This document shows, piece after piece, positions 52,401-63,200 of a stretch of DNA of 64,000 nt. Origin of the DNA: Gymnothorax reevesii (lineage: Eukaryota; Chordata; Actinopteri; Anguilliformes; Muraenidae); assembly GCA_029721435.1 (NCBI GenBank), contig CM056584.1, positions 8,514,395-8,578,394 on the forward strand. The letters are read 5' to 3'. Below the pieces are notes generated by a model. That model saw only the letters and a program-made list of their open reading frames with translations, had not been told where the DNA came from and ran no database searches. The position numbers and the translations under genes were made by a program. Position 1 is the first letter of the stretch; every line of letters begins with the position of its first letter.

Positions 52401-54140
52401 CTAGCGCTCTAATGTGAGTGCTAATATCTGGTCATTTTCATACTGTACGTGTCCTCTATGATGGGAATATGGGATCAGATGGCATTTCAGCATAACCCTG
52501 TTTGTTTAAAATGGAAATTGAGTGACGTTAATGTTTAAATGCTAATGCTAACATGCTAATGCTAGCGATCTAATGTGAGTGCTAATATCTGGTCATTTTC
52601 ACACTGTACGTGTCCCCTATGATGTTAATAGGAGATCAGATGGCATTTCATCTTAACCCTTCTTGTATAATAAAAAAATTGAGTAATGTTAATGTTTAAA
52701 TGCTAATGCTAACATGCTAATGCTAGCGCTCTAATGTGAGTGCTAATATCTGGTCATTTTCATACTATACGTGTCCTCTATGATGTTAATAGGAGATCAG
52801 ATGGCATTTCAGCTTTACCCTTCTTTTGTAAAATGGAAATTGAGTGACATTAAAGTTTTTATACTAATGCTAGCATGCTAATGCTAGCGATCTAATGTGG
52901 GTGCTAATATCTGGTCATTTTCATACTGTACGTGTCCTCTATGATGGGAGTATTGGATCAGATGGCATTTCAGCTTAACCCTGCTTGTGTAAAATGGAAA
53001 TTGAGTGACGTTAATGTATGAATACTAATGCTAACATGCTAATGCTAGCAATATAATGTGAGTGCTAATATCTGGTCATTTTCATACTGTACGTGTCCTC
53101 TATGATGGGAATGTGGGATCAGATGGCATTTCAGCATAACCCTGTTTGTGTAAAATGGAAATTGAGTGACGTTAATGTTTAAATGCTAATGCTAACATGC
53201 TAATGCTAGCGATCTAATGTGAGTGCTAATATCTGGTCATTTTCATACTGTACGTGTCCTCCATGATGTTAGTATGAGATCAGATGGCATTTCTCCTTCA
53301 CCCTTCTTGTATTATAAGCAAATTGAGTAATGTTAATGTTTCGATGCTAATGCTAACATGCTGATGCTAACATGCTAATGCTAGCAATCTAATGTGAGTG
53401 CTAATACCTGGTCATTTTCATACTGTACATGTCCTCTATAATGGGAGTATGGGATCAGATGGCATTTCAGCTTCACCCTGCTTGTGTAAAATGGAAATTG
53501 AGTGACGTTAATGTTTGAATGCAAATGCTAACATGCTAATGCTAGTGATCTAATGTGAGTGCTAATACCTGGTCATTTTCATACTGTACATGTCCTCTAT
53601 GATGGGAGTATGGGATCAGATGGCATTTCAGCTTAACCCTGCTTGTGTAAAATGGAAATTGAGTGACGTTAATGTTTGAATGCTAATGCTAACATGCTAA
53701 TGCTAGCTATCTAATGTGAGTTCTAATATCTGGTCATTTTCATACTATACGTGTCCTCTTTGATGTTAATAGGAGATCAGATGGCATTTCAGCTTAACCC
53801 TTCTTGTTTAAAATGGAAATTGAGTGATTTTAATGTTTAAATGCTAATGCTAACATGCTAAAGCTAGCGATCTAATGTGAGTGCTAATACCTGGTCATTT
53901 TCATACTGTACGTGTCCTCTATGATGAGAATATGGGATCAGATGGCATTTCATCTTAACCCTGTTTGTGTAAAATGGAAATTGAGTGAAGTTAAATGTTT
54001 AAATGCTAATGCTAACATGCTAATGCTAGCAATCTAATGTGAGTGCTAATATCTGGTCATTTTCATACTGTACGTGTCCTCTATGATGTTAATAGGAGAT
54101 CAGATGGCATTTCAGCTTAACCCTTCTTGTGTAAAATGGA
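49490..54140. repeat. Segment homologous to 41825-46475 (offset 7665)
   Basis: Offset 7665 bp, which is 47 monomers with seven long ones. Matching markers include GATCTGATAG at 50191 and 42526, GCAAATGCTA at 53521 and 45856, and the CTAGGATG, CACACTG and AAAGTTTTTATAC monomers. Private changes here include GTGTTAAATGG near 49901, AAATGTTAAAGC near 50925, GCTTACGTGC near 51245, TTGCGTAAAATGG near 52180, GCAATATAATG at 53047 and TATAATGGGAG at 53438. It ends near 54140, where GACATTAATGTTTTAATAC replaces the GACGTTAATGTTTGAATAC of the homologue. Confidence 0.84.
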
Positions 54141-55678
54141 AATTGAGTGACATTAATGTTTTAATACTAATGCTTACATGCTAATGCAAGCGATCTAATG
54201 TGAGTGCTAATATCTGGTCATTTTCATACTGTAAGTGTCCTCTATGATGGGAGTACGGGATCAGATGGCATTTCAGCTTAACCCTGCTTGTGTAAAATGG
54301 AAATTGAGTAACGTTAATGTTTGAATACTAATGCTAACATGCTAATGCTAGCGATCTAATGTGAGTGCTAATATCTGGTCATTTTCATACTATACATGTC
54401 CTCCTTGATGTTAATAGGAGATCAGATGGCATTTCAGCTTTACCCTGTTTGTGTAAAGTGGAAATTGAATGAAGTTAATGTTTAAATGCTAATGCTAACA
54501 TGCTAATGCTAGCGATCTAATGTGAGTGCTAATATCTGGTCATTTTCATACTATACATGTCCTCTATGATGTTAATAGGAGATCAGATGGCATTTCAGCT
54601 TAACCCTTCTTGTATAATAAAAAAATTGAGTAATGTTAATGTTTAAATGCTAAAGCTAACATGCTAATGCTAGCGATCTAATGTGAGTGCCAATATCTGG
54701 TGATTTTCATACTGTACGTGTCCTCTATGATTGGAGTATGGGATCAGATGGCATTTCAGCTTAACCCTGCTTGTGTAAAATAGAAATTGAGTGACGTTAA
54801 TGTTTGAATGCTAATGCTAACATGCTAATGCTAGTGATCTAATGTGAGTGCTAATATCTGGTCATTTTCATACTGTACGTGTCCTCTATGATGGGAGTAC
54901 GGGATCAGATGGCATTTCAGCTTAACCCTGCTTGTGTAAAATAGAAATTGAGTGACGTTAATGTTTGAATGCTAATGCTAACATGCTAATGCTAGCGATC
55001 TAATTTGAGTGCTAATATCTGGTCATTTTCATACTGTAAGTGTCCTCTATGATGTTAGTATGAGATCAGAAGACATTTCTCCTTCACCCTTCTTGTATTA
55101 TAAGCAAATTGGGTAATGTTAATGTTTCAATGCTAATACTAACATGCTGATGCTAACATGCTAATGCTACAAATCAAATGTGAGTGCTAATACCTGGTCA
55201 TTTTCATACTGTACATGTCTTCTATGATGGGAATATGGGATCAGATGGCATTTCAGCTTAACCCTGCTTGTGTAAAATGGAAATTGAGTGACGTTAATGT
55301 TTGAATGCTAATGCTAACATGCTAATGCTAGCGATCTTATGTGAGTGCTAATATCTGGTCATTTTTATACTATACGTGTCCTCTATGATGTTAATAGGAG
55401 ATCAGATGGCATTTCAGCTTAACCCTTCTTGTGTAAAATGGAAATTGAGTGATGTTAATGTTTAAATGCTAATGCTAACATGCTGATGCTAGCGCTCTAA
55501 TGTGAGTGCTAATATCTGGTCATTTTCATACTGTACGTGTCCTCTATGATGGGAATATGGGATCAGATGGCATTTCAGCATAACCCTGTTTGTGTAAAAT
55601 GGAAATTGAGTGGAGTTAATGTTTAAATGCTAATGCTAACATGCTAATGCTAGCGATCTAATGTGAGTGCTAATATCT
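52913..55678. repeat. 17-monomer block, 2766 bp, copy 1
   Basis: Length equals 17 monomers, two of them long, plus one extra base (17 x 161 + 28 + 1). The extra base is in the 162-bp monomer at 53893-54054. Markers: TATTGGATC at 52951, GCAATATAATG at 53047, CTATAATGGGAG at 53436, GCAAATGCTA at 53521, GCTTACATGCTAATGCAAGCG near 54172, GAGTAACGTT at 54306, AAAGTGGAAATTGAATG near 54456, GATCAGAAGACATTTC near 55063, CTACAAATC near 55168 and GCGATCTTATG near 55331. It overlaps the end of the 49490-54140 homology, so it arose after that duplication. Confidence 0.9.
53893..54054. repeat. 162-bp monomer with a one-base insertion
   Basis: GGTC at 53893 and 54055 are 162 bp apart. The extra base is an A: the monomer reads GAAGTTAAATGTTTAAATGC where homologues near 29190, 33110 and 46325 read GAAGTTAATG. 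The insertion is shared with 56659-56820 and with no other locus seen. It therefore occurred after the 7665-bp-offset copying and before the 2766-bp duplication, which orders those two events. Confidence 0.87.
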
Positions 55679-58444
55679 GGTCATTTTCATACTGTACGTG
55701 TCCTCTATGATGGGAGTATTGGATCAGATGGCATTTCAGCTTAACCCTGCTTGTGTAAAATGGAAATTGAGTGACGTTAATGTATGAATACTAATGCTAA
55801 CATGCTAATGCTAGCAATATAATGTGAGTGCTAATATCTGGTCATTTTCATACTGTACGTGTCCTCTATGATGGGAATGTGGGATCAGATGGCATTTCAG
55901 CATAACCCTGTTTGTGTAAAATGGAAATTGAGTGACGTTAATGTTTAAATGCTAATGCTAACATGCTAATGCTAGCGATCTAATGTGAGTGCTAATATCT
56001 GGTCATTTTCATACTGTACGTGTCCTCCATGATGTTAGTATGAGATCAGATGGCATTTCTCCTTCACCCTTCTTGTATTATAAGCAAATTGAGTAATGTT
56101 AATGTTTCGATGCTAATGCTAACATGCTGATGCTAACATGCTAATGCTAGCAATCTAATGTGAGTGCTAATACCTGGTCATTTTCATACTGTACATGTCC
56201 TCTATAATGGGAGTATGGGATCAGATGGCATTTCAGCTTCACCCTGCTTGTGTAAAATGGAAATTGAGTGACGTTAATGTTTGAATGCAAATGCTAACAT
56301 GCTAATGCTAGTGATCTAATGTGAGTGCTAATACCTGGTCATTTTCATACTGTACATGTCCTCTATGATGGGAGTATGGGATCAGATGGCATTTCAGCTT
56401 AACCCTGCTTGTGTAAAATGGAAATTGAGTGACGTTAATGTTTGAATGCTAATGCTAACATGCTAATGCTAGCTATCTAATGTGAGTTCTAATATCTGGT
56501 CATTTTCATACTATACGTGTCCTCTTTGATGTTAATAGGAGATCAGATGGCATTTCAGCTTAACCCTTCTTGTTTAAAATGGAAATTGAGTGATTTTAAT
56601 GTTTAAATGCTAATGCTAACATGCTAAAGCTAGCGATCTAATGTGAGTGCTAATACCTGGTCATTTTCATACTGTACGTGTCCTCTATGATGAGAATATG
56701 GGATCAGATGGCATTTCATCTTAACCCTGTTTGTGTAAAATGGAAATTGAGTGAAGTTAAATGTTTAAATGCTAATGCTAACATGCTAATGCTAGCAATC
56801 TAATGTGAGTGCTAATATCTGGTCATTTTCATACTGTACGTGTCCTCTATGATGTTAATAGGAGATCAGATGGCATTTCAGCTTAACCCTTCTTGTGTAA
56901 AATGGAAATTGAGTGACATTAATGTTTTAATACTAATGCTTACATGCTAATGCAAGCGATCTAATGTGAGTGCTAATATCTGGTCATTTTCATACTGTAA
57001 GTGTCCTCTATGATGGGAGTACGGGATCAGATGGCATTTCAGCTTAACCCTGCTTGTGTAAAATGGAAATTGAGTAACGTTAATGTTTGAATACTAATGC
57101 TAACATGCTAATGCTAGCGATCTAATGTGAGTGCTAATATCTGGTCATTTTCATACTATACATGTCCTCCTTGATGTTAATAGGAGATCAGATGGCATTT
57201 CAGCTTTACCCTGTTTGTGTAAAGTGGAAATTGAATGAAGTTAATGTTTAAATGCTAATGCTAACATGCTAATGCTAGCGATCTAATGTGAGTGCTAATA
57301 TCTGGTCATTTTCATACTATACATGTCCTCTATGATGTTAATAGGAGATCAGATGGCATTTCAGCTTAACCCTTCTTGTATAATAAAAAAATTGAGTAAT
57401 GTTAATGTTTAAATGCTAAAGCTAACATGCTAATGCTAGCGATCTAATGTGAGTGCCAATATCTGGTGATTTTCATACTGTACGTGTCCTCTATGATTGG
57501 AGTATGGGATCAGATGGCATTTCAGCTTAACCCTGCTTGTGTAAAATAGAAATTGAGTGACGTTAATGTTTGAATGCTAATGCTAACATGCTAATGCTAG
57601 TGATCTAATGTGAGTGCTAATATCTGGTCATTTTCATACTGTACGTGTCCTCTATGATGGGAGTACGGGATCAGATGGCATTTCAGCTTAACCCTGCTTG
57701 TGTAAAATAGAAATTGAGTGACGTTAATGTTTGAATGCTAATGCTAACATGCTAATGCTAGCGATCTAATTTGAGTGCTAATATCTGGTCATTTTCATAC
57801 TGTAAGTGTCCTCTATGATGTTAGTATGAGATCAGAAGACATTTCTCCTTCACCCTTCTTGTATTATAAGCAAATTGGGTAATGTTAATGTTTCAATGCT
57901 AATACTAACATGCTGATGCTAACATGCTAATGCTACAAATCAAATGTGAGTGCTAATACCTGGTCATTTTCATACTGTACATGTCTTCTATGATGGGAAT
58001 ATGGGATCAGATGGCATTTCAGCTTAACCCTGCTTGTGTAAAATGGAAATTGAGTGACGTTAATGTTTGAATGCTAATGCTAACATGCTAATGCTAGCGA
58101 TCTTATGTGAGTGCTAATATCTGGTCATTTTTATACTATACGTGTCCTCTATGATGTTAATAGGAGATCAGATGGCATTTCAGCTTAACCCTTCTTGTGT
58201 AAAATGGAAATTGAGTGATGTTAATGTTTAAATGCTAATGCTAACATGCTGATGCTAGCGCTCTAATGTGAGTGCTAATATCTGGTCATTTTCATACTGT
58301 ACGTGTCCTCTATGATGGGAATATGGGATCAGATGGCATTTCAGCATAACCCTGTTTGTGTAAAATGGAAATTGAGTGGAGTTAATGTTTAAATGCTAAT
58401 GCTAACATGCTAATGCTAGCGATCTAATGTGAGTGCTAATATCT
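55679..58444. repeat. 17-monomer block, 2766 bp, copy 2
   Basis: Head-to-tail duplicate of 52913-55678. Every private marker of copy 1 recurs exactly 2766 bp on, including the one-base insertion, GATCAGAAGACATTTC and CTACAAATC. I saw no difference between the two copies by eye. It is the youngest duplication in the window, or an assembly duplicate. After 58445 it is followed by a monomer with GATCTTAATAGG, where copy 1 is followed by GATGGGAGTATTGG of copy 2. Confidence 0.9.
56659..56820. repeat. 162-bp monomer, duplicate of the insertion marker
   Basis: Second occurrence of the GAAGTTAAATG insertion, 2766 bp after the first. It confirms that the marker was copied with the 17-monomer block and did not arise twice. 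Confidence 0.87.
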
Positions 58445-58605
58445 GGTCATTTTCATACTGTACGTGTCCTCTATGATCTTAATAGGAGATCAGATGGCAT
58501 TTCAGCTTAACCCCTCTTGTATAATAAAAAAATTGAGTAATGTTAATGTTTAAATGCTAATGCTAACATGCTAATGCTAGCGATTTAATGTGAGTTCTAA
58601 TATCT

Positions 58606-59424
58606 GGTCATTTTCATACTATACGTGTCCTCTATGATGTTAATAGGAGATCAGATGGCATTTCAGCTTAACCCTTCTTTTGTAAAATGGAAATTGAGTG
58701 ACATTAATGTTTTAATACTAATGCTAACATGCTAATGCTAGCGATCTAATGTGGGTGCTAATATCTGGTCATTTTCATACTGTACGTGTCCTCTATGATG
58801 GGAGTATGGGATCAGATGGCATTTCAGCTTAACCCTGCGTGTGTAAAATGGAAATTGAGTGACGTTAATGTTTGAATACTAATGCTAACATGCTAATGCT
58901 AGCAATCTAATCTGAGTGCTAATATCTGGTCATTTTCATACTGTACGTGTCCTCTATGATGGGAGTATGGGATCAGATGGCATTTCAGCTTAACCCTGCT
59001 TGTGTAAAATAGAAATTGAGTGACGTTAATGTTTGAATGCTAATGCTAACATGCTAATGCTAGCAATCTAATGTGAGTTCTAATATCTGGTCATTTTCAT
59101 ACTGTAAGTGTCCTCTATGATGTTAGTATGAGATCAGATGGCATTTCTCCTTCACCCTTCTTGTATTATGAGCAAATTGAGTAATGTTAATGTTTCAATG
59201 CTAATGCTAACATGCTGATGCTAACATGCTAATGCTAGCGATCTAATGTGAGTGCTAATAGTTGGTCATTTTCATACTGTACGTGTCCTCTATGATGTTA
59301 ATTGGAGATCAGATGGCATTTCAGCTTAACCCTTCTTGTATAATAAAAAAATTGAGAAATGTTAATGTTTAAATGCTAATGCTAACATGCTAATGCTAGC
59401 GATCTAATGTGAGTTCTAATATCT
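58606..59424. repeat. 5-monomer block, 819 bp, copy 1
   Basis: Four 161-bp and one 175-bp monomers: CTTTTG/GTGGGTG, CCCTGCGTG, AAAATAGAAA with GCTAGCAATC, long GTAAGTG/TTATGAGC, and AGTTGGTC/TTAATTGG with GAGAAATG. ACTGTAAGTG at 59100 and 59919 are 819 bp apart. The set is related to the second half of the 12-mer but lacks the ATTGCTTGC monomer. The preceding monomer has private changes (GATCTTAATAGG near 58477, CCCCTCTTG near 58511, GCGATTTAATG near 58580). Confidence 0.82.
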
Positions 59425-60243
59425 GGTCATTTTCATACTATACGTGTCCTCTATGATGTTAATAGGAGATCAGATGGCATTTCAGCTTAACCCTTCTTTT
59501 GTAAAATGGAAATTGAGTGACATTAATGTTTTAATACTAATGCTAACATGCTAATGCTAGCGATCTAATGTGGGTGCTAATATCTGGTAATTTTCATACT
59601 GTACGTGTCCTCTATGATGGGAGTATGGGATCAGATGGCATTTCAGCTTAACCCTGCGTGTGTAAAATGGAAATTGAGTGACGTTAATGTTTGAATACTA
59701 ATGCTAACATGCTAATGCTAGCAATCTAATCTGAGTGCTAATATCTGGTCATTTTCATACTGTACGTGTCCTCTATGATGGGAGTATGGGATCAGATGGC
59801 ATTTCAGCTTAACCCTGCTGGTGTAAAATAGAAATTAAGTGACGTTAATGTTTGAATGCTAATGCTAACATGCTAATGCTAGCAATCTAATGTGAGTTCT
59901 AATATCTGGTCATTTTCATACTGTAAGTGTCCTCTATGATGTTAGTATGAGATCAGATGGCATTTCTCCTTCACCCTTCTTGTATTATGAGCAAATTGAG
60001 TAATGTTAATGTTTCAATGCTAATGCTAACATGCTGATGCTAACATGCTAATGCTAGCGATCTAATGTGAGTGCTAATAGTTGGTCATTTTCATTCTGTA
60101 CGTGTCCTCTATGATGTTAATTGGAGATCAGATGGCATTTCAGCTTAACCCTTCTTGTATAATAAAAAAATTGAGAAATGTTAATGTTTAAATGTTAATG
60201 CTAACATGCTAATGCTAGCGATCTAATGTGAGTTCTAATATCT
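59425..60243. repeat. 5-monomer block, 819 bp, copy 2
   Basis: Head-to-tail duplicate of 58606-59424. Private differences seen: CTGGTAATTTTC near 59586, CCCTGCTGGTG near 59814, GAAATTAAGTG near 59831, TTCATTCTG near 60091 and AATGTTAATGC near 60191. Several changes in 819 bp, against none or one in the multi-kilobase pairs to the left, mark this as an older or less homogenised duplication. Confidence 0.82.
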
Positions 60244-63200
60244 GGTCATTTTCATACTATACGTGTCCTCTATGATGTTAATAGGAGATCAGATGGCATT
60301 TCAGCTTAACCCTTCTTGTGTAAAATGGAAATTGTGTGACACTAATGTTTTAATACTAATGCTAACATGCTAATGCTAGTGATCTAATGTGAGTGCTAAT
60401 ATCTGGTCATTTTCATACTGTACGTGTCCTCTATGATGTTAATAGGAGATCAGATGGCATTTCAGCTTAACCCTGCTTGTGTAAAATGGAAATTTAGTGA
60501 CGTTAAAGTTTGAATGCTAATGCTAACATGCTAATGCTAGCGATCTAATGTGAGTGCTAATATCTGGTCATTTTCATACTGTACGTGTCCTCTATGATGG
60601 GAGTATGGGATCAGATGGCATTTCAGCTTAACCCTGCTTGTGTAAAATGGAAATTGAGTGAAGTTAATGTTGGAATACTAATGCTAACATGCTTATGCTA
60701 GCAATCTATTGTGAGTGCCAATATCTGGTGATTTTCATACTGTACGTGTCCTCCATGATTGGAGTATGGGATCAGATAGCATTTCAGCTTAACCCTGCTT
60801 GTGTAAAATAGAAATTGAGTGACGTTAATGTTTGAATGCTAATGCTAACATGCTAATGCTAGCGATCTAATGTGAGTGCTAATATCTGGTCATTTTCATA
60901 CTGTACGTGTCCTCTATGATGTTAGGATGAGATCAGATGGCATTTCTCCTTCACCCTTCTTGTATTATAAGCAAATTGAGTAATGTTAATGTTTCGATGC
61001 TAATGCTAACATGCTGATGCTAACATGCTAATGCTAGCAATCTAATGTGAGTGCTAATACCTGGTCATTTTCATACTGTACATGTCCTCTATGATGGGAG
61101 TATGGGATCAGATGGCATTTCAGCTTAACCCTGCTTGTGTAAAATGGAAATTGAGTGACATTAATGTTTGAATGCTAATGCTAACATGCTAATGCTAGCT
61201 ATCTAATGGGAGTTCTAATATCTGGTCACTTTCATACTATACGTGTCCTCTTTGATGTTAATAGGAGATCAGATGGCATTTCAGCTTAACCCTGCTTGTG
61301 TAAAATGGAAATTCTGTGACGTTAATGTTTGAATGCTAATGCTAACATGCTAATGCTAGCGATCTATTGTGAGTGCCAATATCTGGTGATTTTCATACTG
61401 TACGTGTCCTCTATGATTGGAGTATGGGATCAGATGGCATTTCAGCTTAACCCTGCTTGTGTAAAATAGAAATTGAGTGACGTTAATGTTTGAATGCTCA
61501 TGCTAACATGCTAATGCTAGCGATCTAATGTGAGTGCTAATACCTGGTCATTTTCAAACTGTACATGTCCTCTATGATGGGAGTATGAGATCAGATGGCT
61601 TTTCAGCTTAACCCTGCTTGTGTAAAAATTGAAATTTAATGACATTCATGTTTTAATGCTAATGCTAACATGCTAATGCTAGCGATCTAATGTGAGTGCT
61701 AATATCTGGTCATTTTCAAACTATACGTGTCCTCTAGGATGTTAATAGGAGATCAGATGGCATTTCAGCTTAACCCTTCTTGTGTAAAATGGAAATTGAG
61801 TGATGTTAATGTTTAAATGCTAATGCTAACATGCTGATGCTAGCGCTCTAATGTGAGTGCTAATATCTGGTCATTTTCATACTGTACGTGTCCTCTATGA
61901 TGGGAATATGGGATCAGATGGCATTTCAGCATAACCCTGTTTGTGTAAAATGGAAATTGAGTGACGTTAATGTTTAAATGCTAATGCTAACATGCTAATG
62001 CTAGCGATCTAATGTGAGTGCTAATATCTGGTCATTTTCATACTGTACGTGTCCTCTATGATGTTAATAGGAGATCAGATGGCATTTCAGCTTAACCCTT
62101 CTTGTATAATAAAAAAATTGAGTAATGTTAATGTTTAAATGCTAATGCTAACATGCTAATGCTAGCGATCTAATATGAGTTCTAATATCTGGTCATTTTC
62201 ATACTATACGTGTCCTCTATGATGTTAATAGGAGATCAGATGGCATTTCAGCTTTACCCTTCTTTTGTAAAATGGAAATTGAGTGACATTAAAGTTTTTA
62301 TACTAATGCTAGCATGCTAATGCTAGCGATCTAATATGGGTGCTAATATCTGGTCATTTTCATACTGTACGTGTCCTCTATGATGGGAGTATGGGATCAG
62401 ATGGCATTTCAGCTTAACCCTGCTTGTGTAAAATGGAAATTGAGTGACGTTAATGTATGAATACTAATGCTAACATGCTAATGCTAGCAATCTAATGTGA
62501 GTGCCTATATCTGGTCATTTTCATACTGTACGTGTCCTCTATGATGGGAGTATGGGATCAGATGGCATTTCAGCTTAACCCTGCTTGTGTAAAATAGAAA
62601 TTGAGTGATGTTAATGTTTGAATGCTAATGCTAACATGCTAATGCTAGCGATCTAATGTGAGTTGTAATATCTGGTCATTTTCATACTGTAAGTGTCCTC
62701 TATGATGTTAGTATGAGATCAGATGGCATTTCTCCTTCACCCTTCTTGTATTATGAGCAAATTGAGTAATGTTAATGTTTCAATGCTAATGCTAACATGC
62801 TGATGCTAACATGCTAATGCTAGCGATCTAATGTGAGTGCTAATAGTTGGTTATTTTCATACTGTACGTGTCCTCTATGATGTTAATTGGAGATCAGATG
62901 GCATTTCAGCTTAACCCTTCTTGTATAATAAAAAAATTGAGTAATGTTAATGTTTAAAAGCTAATGCTAATATGCCAATGCTAGCGATCTAATGTGAGTT
63001 CTAATATCTGGTCATTTTCATCCTATACGTGTCCTCTATAATGTTAATAGGAGATCAGATGGCATTTCAGCTTAACCCTTCTTGTGTAAAATGGAAATTG
63101 TGTGACATTAATGTTTTAATACTAATGCTAACATGCTAATGCTAGCGATCTAATGTCAGTGCTAATATCTGGTCATTTTCATACTGTACGTGTCCTCTAT

